From Ideonella_A sp963843805 (GTDB taxonomy: Bacteria > Pseudomonadota > Gammaproteobacteria > Burkholderiales > Burkholderiaceae_C): DNA of 64,000 nt. The DNA lies in assembly GCA_963843805.1 (NCBI GenBank), contig CAWJLY010000009.1, forward strand, positions 434,001 through 498,000. Direction: 5' to 3'. Positions within the stretch are counted from its first letter, which is position 1, and every line of letters begins with the position of its first letter. Below the pieces are notes generated by a model, which did not search any database, had not been told where the DNA came from, and saw only the letters and a list, made by a program, of their open reading frames with translations. Of the stretch, positions 39,044 to 47,810 are shown in pieces. Both the position numbers and the translations under genes were made by a program.

Positions 39044-39679
39044 CGCTGACATCATCATTCGCTGCGGTTCCGATCGGCCGGCGACGCCTGCTGCTGCTCA
39101 GTGCTGCCGTCGCGCTGGCCGGCTGTGAACGTCTGGGATTGGGCGTCAGCAGCACGCCTTCGTTCAAGGGCGTCGACATCACCGGCGCCGACTATGCGCG
39201 CCGCCTCGATCTGCCCGACATCGACGGCAAGCCGCGCAGCTCTGGGCGAATTCAAGGGCAAATTGATCGTCGTGTTCTTCGGCTATACACATTGTCCCGA
39301 TGTATGCCCGACCACGATGGCCGAGTTGGCTCAGGTCAAGAAATCCCTGGGTGCGGACGGCGACAAGGTGCAGGGGATTTTCGTCACTGTCGACCCGGAG
39401 CGCGACACGCCGGAGATCTTGAAGGCGTACATGTCGAGCTTCGATCCAAGCTTCGTGGCGCTGCGCGGCACGCCCGAGCAGCTGGCCGCGCTGGCCAAGG
39501 AATTCAAGATCTTTTTTGCGAAGGTGCCCGCCAAGTCGGAAGGCAGTTATACCGTCGATCACACCGCTGGATCGTATGTGTTCGACACCACGGGCAGGAT
39601 CCGCCTGTTCGTTCGCTACGACGCCGCGGGCGGGGGGCAGGCGCTGGCCAGTGATTTGAAGGCGCTGCTCGCGGGCTGA
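39040..39679 (+). CDS. SCO1/SenC copper-delivery lipoprotein, frameshifted
   Basis: A thioredoxin-fold protein that helps build the CuA centre. The N terminus is a lipoprotein signal ending in the lipobox LAGC. Copper-binding residues are seen in FGYTHCPDVCPTTM (CxxxC) and YTVDHTAGSYVFD (His), with VTVDPERDTPEILKAYMSSF between. One extra T near 39243 separates signal and domain; corrected length is 212 residues. No ATG is usable; the TTG at 39040 overlaps the ctaB stop. It converges on rpoH. Confidence 0.87.
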
Positions 39680-39711
39680 ATCCGCGCGCTGCCGACAAGC
39701 ACATCGACACG

Positions 39712-39746
39712 AAAAAAACCCGGCAGGCGTTTGGCGCCGGCCGGGT
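39712..39746 (-). terminator. intrinsic terminator of rpoH
   Basis: Read on the minus strand, a 12-bp stem with one mismatch (arms ACCCGGCCGGCG and CGCCTGCCGGGT, loop CCAAA) is followed by seven T residues. It lies 21 bases after the rpoH stop and could also slow transcription from sco1 on the other strand, though only the rpoH side has the T-run. Confidence 0.88.
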
Positions 39747-39766
39747 CGATGCTTCAGAAACAGGGC

Positions 39767-40720
39767 TCAGGTTGTCGCAGCCAGCGCCTTGCGCATCTTC
39801 TTCATCGCCGCCACCTCGATCTGGCGGATCCGTTCTGCGCTGACGCCGTATTCGCCGGCCAGATCGTGCAGCGTCATGCCACCGCTGTTGTCGTCGTTCA
39901 CCTTCAACCAGCGCTCTTCGACGATGCGCCGGCTGCGCTCGTCCAGCACATCGAGCGCCATCGAGATGCCGTCACTGGCCAGCCAGTCGCGATGCTGCGA
40001 CTCGATGACCTCGGTCGGCTCATGGTGGCTGTCAGCCAAATAGGCAATCGGCGCGTAGGACTCCTCGGAATCGTCGTTCAACGGCTCAAGCGCCACATCG
40101 CCGCCCGACAAGCGGGTTTCCATTTCCAGCACCTCTTCGCGCTTGACGTTCAACGTCGCGGCGACATTGTCGACCTCTGCCTGCGTCAACGTGCTGCGGT
40201 GGGTGTCGGCGTCGATCGCATCGCTTTTCAGGTTCTGCTTCATCGAGCGCAGATTGAAAAACAGCTTGCGCTGTGCCTTGGTCGTCGCAACCTTGACCAT
40301 GCGCCAGTTTTTCAGGATGTACTCATGGATTTCGGCCTTGATCCAGTGCATCGCATAACTGACCAGACGAACCCCCTGCTCGGGGTCGAAGCGCTTGACG
40401 GCTTTCATCAAGCCGACGTTGCCTTCCTGGATCAGGTCACCGTGAGGCAAACCGTAACCCAGGTACTGGCGCGAGATGGACACGACCAGCCGCAGGTGCG
40501 AGAGCACCAGCTGACCGGCTGCCTGCAGATCGCCATCGGCGCGCAGCCTGCGGCCCAGGCTCAACTCCTGTTCGGGGTCAGCATCGGGATGCGGTTGGCG
40601 GCGCTGATATAGGCGTCGAGGTTGCCCAGTGAGGGAACCATCGCCCACGGATCGCGGACCGCCAGCGCCGTTCACGGGGCCGGCGGGAGAAGACAGTTTC
40701 GACAGGTTCATGGTAGTCAT
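39767..40720 (-). CDS. rpoH: heat-shock sigma factor RpoH (sigma-32), indels in N terminus
   Basis: This alternative sigma factor directs RNA polymerase to heat-shock promoters. Region 2 is clear (LVLSHLRLVVSISRQYLGYGLPHGDLIQEGNVGLMKAVKRFDP), with the RpoH box QRKLFFNLR, and region 4 ending GVSAERIRQIEVAAMKKMRKAL. The first 60 codons hold two compensating indels: between them (about 40652-40572) the neighbouring frame gives the family sequence SLGNLDAYISAANRIPMLT. One is the loss of a C from a C-run near 40572. A strong AAGGAGG lies about 12 bases before ATG 40720; ATG 40711 is an alternative. Confidence 0.93.
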   Translation of the reverse strand: MTTMNLSKLSSPAGPVNGAGGPRSVGDGSLTGQPRRLYQRRQPHPDADPEQELSLGRRLRADGDLQAAGQLVLSHLRLVVSISRQYLGYGLPHGDLIQEGNVGLMKAVKRFDPEQGVRLVSYAMHWIKAEIHEYILKNWRMVKVATTKAQRKLFFNLRSMKQNLKSDAIDADTHRSTLTQAEVDNVAATLNVKREEVLEMETRLSGGDVALEPLNDDSEESYAPIAYLADSHHEPTEVIESQHRDWLASDGISMALDVLDERSRRIVEERWLKVNDDNSGGMTLHDLAGEYGVSAERIRQIEVAAMKKMRKALAATT

Positions 40721-40753
40721 AGACAGGACGAACCTCCTTTCAGTTCCCTCATT

Positions 40754-40780
40754 TTAGCACTCGACGATAGAGAGTGCTGA
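40754..40780 (-). promoter_or_regulatory. CIRCE-type operator (HrcA site) upstream of rpoH
   Basis: The sequence is TTAGCACTC, nine bases, GAGTGCTGA: the CIRCE inverted repeat (TTAGCACTC-N9-GAGTGCTAA) with a single mismatch. It lies 34 bases before the rpoH start, in the 86-base gap behind mtnP. CIRCE is bound by the repressor HrcA, usually at groE and dnaK. Here it should repress rpoH itself. Confidence 0.85.
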
Positions 40781-40806
40781 TTTGCCTGCTGAGGTGCCGT
40801 TCAGGC

Positions 40807-41652
40807 TCAGCGTCGCAGAATCGACACCCAATCGAATTGCTCAACGTTCAAGGCGTTGTCGGGTGTCAGCATTGAATATTGGAGTGCGGTTCGGATCTCG
40901 GGTTCCGCTTCGGGTGCCGGGCTGGCCAGAAGATGCTCCAGCAAGTCGCGGGCGCGGGCGACGGCTTCGGCATAAAGGGCGAAGATCGACGACACCGTGA
41001 CATGGCGGCTGGCGTCTTCCATCCAGCAGTCGTAATCGGTGACGATACCGACCGTTGCGTAGCAGATCTGCGCTTCTCTGGCCAGAAAGACTTCTGGCAC
41101 GTTGGTCATGCCCACCAGCTGACAGCCCGCCTGGCGCATGAACAGGCTTTCGGCCCGGGTGCCCAGCCGGGGACCCTCGACACAGGCATACGTGACGTCG
41201 CGATGCAGTCGAAACCCTTTGAGCGCGGCGTGTTCTGCGACCCAATTGACCAGACTGCCGCTCACCGGTTGTGCAGTCGACACGTGAGCGGCGACGCCGT
41301 GCCCGAAAAAGCTGAGCTCACGGCGCCCGCGGGTCCAGTCGAAATATTGATTGGGCATCGCAAAATCGCCGGGCTCGATCTCTTCGGCCAGGCTGCCGAC
41401 TGCCGAAAAGCCGAGAATCTGAGTGGCACCCGCGCGTTTGAGCGCAAAGATGTTCGCCCGGTAGTTGACTTCGTGTGGCAACAAGCGGTGGCCTGCGCCG
41501 TGGCGAGCCAGAAAAAGCAGCTCGTGATCGCCGTAGCGCCCGCGCAGGATGGCACCTGAGGGCATGCCGAACGGCGTGTCGGCCAACAGTTCGTCGGTGA
41601 CAACCATTCCCGGCAGGTCGTAAATGCCGGTGCCTCCGATGATGGCCAACAT
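40807..41652 (-). CDS. mtnP: S-methyl-5'-thioadenosine phosphorylase (MtnP family)
   Basis: An intact 281-residue nucleoside phosphorylase: IIGGTGIYDLPGM, FLARHGAGHRLLPHEVNYRANIFAL, YACVEGPRLGTRAE, GMTNVPEVFLAREAQICYATVGIVTDYDCW. The TDYDCW segment matches MTA phosphorylases that recognise the 6-amino group, rather than the inosine-type homologues, so adenine release from methylthioadenosine (methionine salvage) is the best call. It lies between rpoH and a glycosyltransferase on the same strand. Confidence 0.88.
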   Translation of the reverse strand: MLAIIGGTGIYDLPGMVVTDELLADTPFGMPSGAILRGRYGDHELLFLARHGAGHRLLPHEVNYRANIFALKRAGATQILGFSAVGSLAEEIEPGDFAMPNQYFDWTRGRRELSFFGHGVAAHVSTAQPVSGSLVNWVAEHAALKGFRLHRDVTYACVEGPRLGTRAESLFMRQAGCQLVGMTNVPEVFLAREAQICYATVGIVTDYDCWMEDASRHVTVSSIFALYAEAVARARDLLEHLLASPAPEAEPEIRTALQYSMLTPDNALNVEQFDWVSILRR

Positions 41653-41705
41653 GGTGTGCTCCTGGCGTGAGTTTCAGCCGCCATTGTCGGCCAGCTCTTG
41701 CCTCG

Positions 41706-42428
41706 TCAGCGATAGGCGTCGGCCAGCACCTCGGGCGACTCGCCTCGCCAGTAACGCCAGCGCAAGCGCCACATCAGCCAGATCGTCGTCCAGACCCCGC
41801 GGGATTCCCAGCGCCGCCCGGAGGTGGTGACCGGTTGGCGCAGCCGCAGCGGTCGACCGTCGGGCAAGCGCAGCAGGCGTTGCGACAGCTCGATGTCTTC
41901 CATCAGCGGCTGCTCGGGGAAGCCACCGACCGCGGCGAAGCTGTCTCGCCGAACGAAGATGGCCTGGTCTCCGGTCGCGATGCCAGTCCATGCCGAGCGT
42001 CGGTTCATCAAGGCAGCAATGACGGGGAACATGCGGGACCGCCCGCTGATTCGCACGTCGAAGCGGCCCCAACGAGCGCTGGGGTTCTGTTGCAGCGCCT
42101 GGATCACCAACTGGAATGCATCGGGCGGCAGGCTCGTATCGGCATGCAGGAACAGCAGCACATCGCCGATCGCCAGTGCGGCGCCGGTATTGAGTTGGTG
42201 GCCTCGGCCACGGGCAGATACCACGACTCGATCGGCGCCAGCGCGTGCCAGCGCGACCGTGGCGTCGCGACTGCCGCCATCGACCACGATCAGCTCGATG
42301 GCTGCCGAGCCGGTGGGCAGCGTCGCCTGGCGCAACGCGTTCAACGAAGCCAGCGTCGCGGCAATGGCCGCCTCTTCGTCGAGGACGGGAAGAACAACCG
42401 ACAGCGATGATACGAGTGGTCCGGTCAT
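41706..42428 (-). CDS. family 2 glycosyltransferase (TIGR04283-like)
   Basis: An intact 240-residue GT-A-fold enzyme. Seen: LSVVLPVLDEEAAIAATLASL, ELIVVDGGSRDAT (nucleotide-sugar-binding Asp), GRGHQLNTGA, VLLFLHADTSLP (the DXD-like metal site as HAD) and PLMEDIELSQRL (catalytic Glu-Asp). No membrane helix is evident. Members of this subfamily have no settled substrate. It begins six bases after the hybrid kinase stop, so the two are co-transcribed. Confidence 0.85.
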   Translation of the reverse strand: MTGPLVSSLSVVLPVLDEEAAIAATLASLNALRQATLPTGSAAIELIVVDGGSRDATVALARAGADRVVVSARGRGHQLNTGAALAIGDVLLFLHADTSLPPDAFQLVIQALQQNPSARWGRFDVRISGRSRMFPVIAALMNRRSAWTGIATGDQAIFVRRDSFAAVGGFPEQPLMEDIELSQRLLRLPDGRPLRLRQPVTTSGRRWESRGVWTTIWLMWRLRWRYWRGESPEVLADAYR

Positions 42429-42434
42429 CCGAAG

Positions 42435-45400
42435 TCAGATGAAACGCGAGACCGCCTGGTCGAGCACCTCGTCGAGAACCCTCAGCAACTCGCCGACGCT
42501 GACCGGCTTGGTCAGATAGCGCAATGCCCCTTCGGCGAGCGCCAGGTCGACCTGCGCGCTCAGTGCATCGGCCGACACGACGATCACCGGAATGGCCGCG
42601 GTCGCCGGATCGGTCTTGATGTGGCGCAGCAGGTCCAGACCATCGATATCGGGCAGGTTCATGTCGAGCAGAACCACATCAGGCATTTCTCTGCGCACCG
42701 CGGCAATCGCTTGAAGTCCCGTCATCGACACGGTCATCTCGACCTGGGGTCGCCGCGCCAACATGCCGCGCATCACCTCGATGTTGGTTTCGTTGTCCTC
42801 GACGTAGTGCACCAACCGGCGGTGGTAGACAAATGGCGTCGCGCTGGGGGCGTCCAGATCTTGGCGCACCGTGTCCGCTGCACTGGCCAGCGGCAGCCGC
42901 AGGATGAACGACGAACCGGTGCCGGCCGTGCTTTCGGCGCGCAGATTGCCACCCATCCACTCGGCGAGCCGCTTCGAGATGACCAGCCCGATCCCCGTGC
43001 CTTCAAGATTCGAGCGTTCGCGACCGAGCCGGTTGAATGGCTGGAACAGGCCGTTCAACTGCTCGGCCGTCATTCCCAGCCCGCTATCGCGCACCTCCAG
43101 CGTGACGTGGGTCGCCTCTTGGCGGGTCGAAATATCGATCTTGCCGTAGTCGATGTTGTATTTGACGGCATTCGACAACAGGTTGATCAGGATCTGCTTG
43201 ACCCGTGTCAGGTCACCGACGACCGCCACCGATGCGGTCTCGAAATCGCGATTGATGACGATGCCTCGCTTGGCTGCGTCGCCTTCGACCAACGAAACCG
43301 ACGCATCGACGAGCGACTCCAGATCGAGGTTCTCCGGTTGCAATCGCACATTTCCGGATTCGATTCGCGACAAATCGAGCACGTCGTTGATCATGTCCAG
43401 CAGGTGCCAGCCGGCTTGCTGGATCTGCGTCACCCAAGGGCGCTGACCGATCGTCAACGGTGTGCGGTCGTCCAGTTCGAGCAACTGGGCAAAACCCAGG
43501 ATGGCGTTGAGCGGGGTGCGCAATTCATGGCTCATGCGCGACAAGAATTCGTTTTTTGCGAGATTGGCCGACACCGCCTGCTCACGCGCCCGTTCAGCCT
43601 CGACCAGTTGCAGGTGCTCGGTAATATCTTCCATCACGCCGACCAGGCGACGCGGCTGACCATTGCTGTCGCGAAGCAGGGTCAGGCTCGATTGCACCCA
43701 GACCAGCTCCCCACTCTTGCGAATGACACGGCAGTGGCCGCGATGCATCGCGATCTCGCCATCCAGCAACTGTCGTGTCGAGCGGCGTTCGACGCCGACA
43801 TCGTCTTCGTGCAGGTAGTCGAAAAGATCCATGCGCAGCAATTCTTCGTTGCTGTAGCCAGTCAGCTTGCTGAACTGCGGATTGACATGTTGCAGGTGTC
43901 CATCGAGGTCGGTGTAGACGACGCCGATCGGGACGTTGTTGAAGATATTGCGGAAGCGCTGCTCGCTTTCGCGCATGGCGGCCTCGGCTTGTTCCCGCTC
44001 GCGGACCTCCTCGACCAGTGCTGTCGTGCGATCGGCTACCGCCGCTTCGATGCGCCTGGCCCGGCCGGTCATGCCGAGCAGCAGTGCGCCGAACATCGCG
44101 CTGAGTACGATGCCGACCAGCGAAGCGATCCAGTCATGGCTGAGGCGACGTCCCGTCATGGCCGCACCGGACGGCACCATGCGAATCGTCCAATTGCGAT
44201 CAGCGAAGGCAATCGGTTTATCCCAACCCAGCGACTCGGTGCGAAGCTCGCAACCTTCCGGGCCAGTCAGGCGCACCGGGGTGTTCAAGATGGCGTTATC
44301 GAATACACAGACCGACAGCTCAGCAGGCAGGCCTGCAAAAGCCGAATTCAGCAGCTCATCCATCTTGAGGGTGACAAACACGGCGCCACGGAAGTCCCTC
44401 CGGCGCGCCGACGGGTCCGTTGGCATACCGTCGAACAAGGCCCGGTAGACGATGATGCCGATTTGCCGGGTGGTATCCCCATACAGTTTGAAACCACCGG
44501 TCGCCGCGGCCCGATCCGACCGGATTGTTCGCTCGATCGCGTCGCGTGCCTGCGGAACCGACAAGGCATTGATGCCCAGCGCGGCCGCATTGCCGGCCGG
44601 GGGCTCGAGATACTTGATCGCCACCACGTTGCCAGTCGATCGGCGCAAGACTTGTTCGTTGGAATCCACCCGATCTCGAACCGTGTAGCCGGGCATGCCA
44701 TCCGCGCGAGCCTCGTCTTCGAGCGCGGCGATGGCATCGAATCTGACAAATTGGCCCCAGCCGATGGCTTGGATATGGGTGGGTGACTGAAGCCAGGATT
44801 CGGTTGCCCGGCGCCATTCCTGCTGGGTGATCTTGTCCGACGCAACGAAGACACTGCGCATCGCCTCCAGCGCGAACAGTGGCCGCTGCAGTTGGAGATC
44901 AAGCAAGGCCGCTGCGTTCATGGCTTCGCGTTCGAAATCGAACTTGATTCGAGCGTCTTCGAGGCGCTTGATCTGCACAGCGCCGACTGTCAACAGGGCC
45001 AGCAGCGTCAGCAGGCTGATTCCGATGACCGCCCGGCGAGGCGCCCATTCGCTGCGTGGTTGCCCGATCATGGTCAAAGCGATCGGCGCGACCAACAGCA
45101 CACCCAATGATTGCGCCGTCCACCAGTTCAGCCAGCTCAACATCAGCTGCTGAGCTCCGAGCGTCTGCGCCAGGTTCAACGACCACACGGCGACGGTGGC
45201 GCCAATGCTGGTCGCAACAAAGCCGCCCAGGCCAAAAAACAGCGTGATGTCGCGCGGTTCGGTCAGGATCAGCGGCTGGTCGGCGAAGCGTTCGACCAGG
45301 CGGGCGCCGGACCATGCCTGCGCCAGCGTTGCAGCGGCGATGCCGACAGCAGCGCCGATGCTCGTGTTTTCGATCAGACCCAGCCAGATCATCGACAGCT

Positions 45401-45638
45401 GCAGCAGCAGCGCACCGATCGCCACTCCGATGAAGCCGCTTTTGCGCTGGCCAACCATGAAGACCAGGGCCAGGCCGGCCACCGGGTCCAACGGGGAAGG
45501 GTGGTTCAGTGCGACCGTCAGTTGCCTGTAGAGCAGACCGACCAGCAACATGCTGCCTGCCGTCACCGCTGCCGCATGCGGCGTCGGCAGCGCGGCGAAC
45601 GGCGGCAGTCGCTTCGATCCTCCGGCGAGGGCGTGCAT
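42435..45638 (-). CDS. hybrid sensor histidine kinase (MASE1-CHASE-PAS-HisKA-HATPase-REC)
   Basis: A 1067-residue inner-membrane sensor. Eight or so hydrophobic helices in the first 230 residues resemble MASE1; next comes a periplasmic CHASE-like domain (about 245-500), another helix, a short coiled coil, a PAS domain (IFNNVPIGVVYTDLDG), HisKA with phospho-acceptor His704 in SHELRTPLNAI, an ATPase with GTGIGLVISKRL, and a receiver with Asp992 in VVLLDMNLPDIDG. CHASE domains bind small extracellular ligands; the ligand is unknown. No partner regulator is adjacent, so the phosphate must pass to an unlinked protein. Confidence 0.92.
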   Translation of the reverse strand: MHALAGGSKRLPPFAALPTPHAAAVTAGSMLLVGLLYRQLTVALNHPSPLDPVAGLALVFMVGQRKSGFIGVAIGALLLQLSMIWLGLIENTSIGAAVGIAAATLAQAWSGARLVERFADQPLILTEPRDITLFFGLGGFVATSIGATVAVWSLNLAQTLGAQQLMLSWLNWWTAQSLGVLLVAPIALTMIGQPRSEWAPRRAVIGISLLTLLALLTVGAVQIKRLEDARIKFDFEREAMNAAALLDLQLQRPLFALEAMRSVFVASDKITQQEWRRATESWLQSPTHIQAIGWGQFVRFDAIAALEDEARADGMPGYTVRDRVDSNEQVLRRSTGNVVAIKYLEPPAGNAAALGINALSVPQARDAIERTIRSDRAAATGGFKLYGDTTRQIGIIVYRALFDGMPTDPSARRRDFRGAVFVTLKMDELLNSAFAGLPAELSVCVFDNAILNTPVRLTGPEGCELRTESLGWDKPIAFADRNWTIRMVPSGAAMTGRRLSHDWIASLVGIVLSAMFGALLLGMTGRARRIEAAVADRTTALVEEVREREQAEAAMRESEQRFRNIFNNVPIGVVYTDLDGHLQHVNPQFSKLTGYSNEELLRMDLFDYLHEDDVGVERRSTRQLLDGEIAMHRGHCRVIRKSGELVWVQSSLTLLRDSNGQPRRLVGVMEDITEHLQLVEAERAREQAVSANLAKNEFLSRMSHELRTPLNAILGFAQLLELDDRTPLTIGQRPWVTQIQQAGWHLLDMINDVLDLSRIESGNVRLQPENLDLESLVDASVSLVEGDAAKRGIVINRDFETASVAVVGDLTRVKQILINLLSNAVKYNIDYGKIDISTRQEATHVTLEVRDSGLGMTAEQLNGLFQPFNRLGRERSNLEGTGIGLVISKRLAEWMGGNLRAESTAGTGSSFILRLPLASAADTVRQDLDAPSATPFVYHRRLVHYVEDNETNIEVMRGMLARRPQVEMTVSMTGLQAIAAVRREMPDVVLLDMNLPDIDGLDLLRHIKTDPATAAIPVIVVSADALSAQVDLALAEGALRYLTKPVSVGELLRVLDEVLDQAVSRFI

Positions 45639-45664
45639 GACCGGGGAACTTGAACGCCCGGCGA

Positions 45665-46759
45665 TCAGACGTTGAACAGGAAATTCAAGACGTCGCCGTC
45701 CTTGACAATGTATTCCTTGCCTTCGGCGCGCATCTTGCCCGCCTCCTTGGCGCCGTGTTCACCGCGATGATTGACGAAATCATCGAAGGCAATGGTCTGC
45801 GCGCGGATGAAGCCGCGTTCGAAATCGGTATGGATGACCCCGGCCGCCTGCGGCGCGCTGTCGCCGACATGGATCGTCCACGCCCGCACTTCCTTGACGC
45901 CTGCGGTGAAATACGTCTGCAGCCCAAGCAGCTTGAAGGCGGCACGAATCAGGCGATTGAGGCCCGGTTCGTCCTGGCCCATCTCGCGCAGGAAAAGCAG
46001 CCGGTCTTCGTCGTCCATGTCGGCGAGTTCGGCTTCGGTTTTGGCGCAGATCGCCACCACCGGCGCGTTCTGCCGCTTCGCGTAATCGTTCAGCTGGTCG
46101 AGGTAGGCGTTGTTCTCGAAGCCGCTCTCATCGACGTTGCCGACAAACATGGCCGGCTTGGCCGTGATCAGGCACATCGGCTTGAGCACCAGATGCTCTT
46201 CCTTGCTGAACGGGATGCTGCGCACCGGCAGCGCCTGGTTCAGTGCGGCCTGGCATTTCTGCAGTACGTCGACCAACCGGGCGGCTTCCTTGTCGTTGCC
46301 CGATCGGGCGGCTTTCAACGAGCGATGCAGCACCTTGTCGACGGTTGCCAGATCGGCCAGGCACAACTCGGTCTGAATGACCTCGATATCGGAAATGGGG
46401 TCGACCTTGCCAGCCACGTGAATCACGTTTTCGTCGTCGAAGCAGCGAACGACATTGATGATGGCGTCGGTCTCACGAATGTGGGCGAGAAACTGGTTGC
46501 CCAGGCCCTCCCCCTTGCTGGCGCCGGCGACCAGACCGGCGATGTCGACGAACTCGACGATCGCCGGTACGATGCGTTCGGGCTCGACGATTTTCGCCAG
46601 CGCCTGCAGCCTCGAATCGGGCAATTCGACCACCCCGACATTGGGCTCGATGGTGCAGAACGGATAATTCTCGGCGGCGATGCCGGCCTTTGTCAGCGCA
46701 TTGAAAAGGGTGGACTTGCCGACATTGGGCAGTCCGACGATGCCACATTGCAGGCTCAT
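45665..46759 (-). CDS. ychF: redox-regulated ATPase YchF (Obg family)
   Basis: An intact 364-residue P-loop protein. G1 GLPNVGKSTLFNALT, G3 DIAGLVAGASKGEGLGNQFL and the ATP-preferring NVDE motif in place of NKxD mark YchF. The C-terminal TGS domain (HTDFERGFIRAQTIAFDDF) is present. The protein binds ribosomes and affects translation fidelity and oxidative-stress responses. It precedes the hybrid kinase by 26 bases on the same strand and is divergent from pirin. Confidence 0.95.
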   Translation of the reverse strand: MSLQCGIVGLPNVGKSTLFNALTKAGIAAENYPFCTIEPNVGVVELPDSRLQALAKIVEPERIVPAIVEFVDIAGLVAGASKGEGLGNQFLAHIRETDAIINVVRCFDDENVIHVAGKVDPISDIEVIQTELCLADLATVDKVLHRSLKAARSGNDKEAARLVDVLQKCQAALNQALPVRSIPFSKEEHLVLKPMCLITAKPAMFVGNVDESGFENNAYLDQLNDYAKRQNAPVVAICAKTEAELADMDDEDRLLFLREMGQDEPGLNRLIRAAFKLLGLQTYFTAGVKEVRAWTIHVGDSAPQAAGVIHTDFERGFIRAQTIAFDDFVNHRGEHGAKEAGKMRAEGKEYIVKDGDVLNFLFNV

Positions 46760-46836
46760 TGCTTACCTTCGCTGGTCATGGGGAAAACGACGATTTTAGG
46801 CGGCCGCCGGCCGCTGACGCTACTTGGAGCAACGTG

Positions 46837-47703
46837 GTGACCGACCTGATCCGACTCTCGCCACATTCGAAGGACCTGGGAGGCGGTTTCGTCGTCCGTC
46901 GCCTGTTGCCTGCCGCGCAGCGCCAAGCGGTCGGCCCGTTCGTGTTCTTCGACCATTTCGGGCCGATCACCGCGCAACCGGATGACAACCACGACGTGCG
47001 GCCGCATCCCCATATCGGCTTGGCGACGGTGACCTACCTGTTCGATGGCGCGATGATGCACCGCGATTCGACCGGCGTCGCCCAGCGAATCGAGCCCGGC
47101 GCAATCAACTGGATGACTGCGGGCAGCGGCATCGTTCATTCCGAACGCACGCCTGACGATCTGCGCGACCGCACGCACACCATCCATGGCCTGCAGTTAT
47201 GGGCCGCGCTGCCGCAGGCGCATGAAGAGGATCCGTGCTCGTTCCAGCACACGCCGGCGGCTTCGATCCCTGAGTTGCAGGTCGGTGGCGGCCGGGTGCG
47301 GGTCTTGATCGGCGAGGCCTTCGGTGTCGTCTCGCCGGTCAGGACCGTGTCGTCAACGATCTACCTCGATCTTCAACTGGCCGCCGGTGGCTCGATGGTG
47401 ATGTCCGCGCAGGCCGAGGAGCGAGCCTTGTATGTGGTCGACGGTGATCTATCGGTTGATGGTGTCGATCTGGCTGCGCATTCGATGGCGGTGCTCGAGC
47501 CGGCCAGCAGCCCCGGTCTGCGCTCGCAGGCCGGCAGCCGGGTGGTGCTGATCGGCGGCGCACCTCTCGGGCATCGGCACATCTGGTGGAATTTCGTCAG
47601 CAGCAGCCGCCAGCGGATCGATCGCGCAAAAAGCGATTGGGCGGCACAAAAAATGGGCATGGTGCCGGGCGAAACCGAGTTCATTCCGCTGCCTGAACGC
47701 TGA
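46837..47703 (+). CDS. pirin family protein
   Basis: A bicupin of about 288 residues starting at GTG 46837 (GTG 46834 is equally possible). The metal-binding set is visible: DVRPHPHIGLATVTYLFDG and AGSGIVHSE, with the conserved FDHFGP segment before. Pirins bind iron; some bacterial ones oxidise quercetin or modulate pyruvate metabolism, and others have no known activity. It lies alone between divergent ychF and the ubiH homologue, 107 bases from the latter. Confidence 0.87.
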   Translation: MTDLIRLSPHSKDLGGGFVVRRLLPAAQRQAVGPFVFFDHFGPITAQPDDNHDVRPHPHIGLATVTYLFDGAMMHRDSTGVAQRIEPGAINWMTAGSGIVHSERTPDDLRDRTHTIHGLQLWAALPQAHEEDPCSFQHTPAASIPELQVGGGRVRVLIGEAFGVVSPVRTVSSTIYLDLQLAAGGSMVMSAQAEERALYVVDGDLSVDGVDLAAHSMAVLEPASSPGLRSQAGSRVVLIGGAPLGHRHIWWNFVSSSRQRIDRAKSDWAAQKMGMVPGETEFIPLPER

Positions 47704-47810
47704 CTGCCGATCGGCGCCGTCGGCTTGCTGGGTTTCCCTGGCGAGCGGCGGATGCCGGCGCACACCGAAGGTTGCTCGGACGTCTGCGGCAGAACCTAGA
47801 ATGCCCGTCG

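Noticed and set aside
47772..47802. TTGCTC and TAGAAT as a promoter for the ubiH homologue
   Set aside because: The spacing is 19 bases and both hexamers are imperfect; it may be real but cannot be supported by eye.
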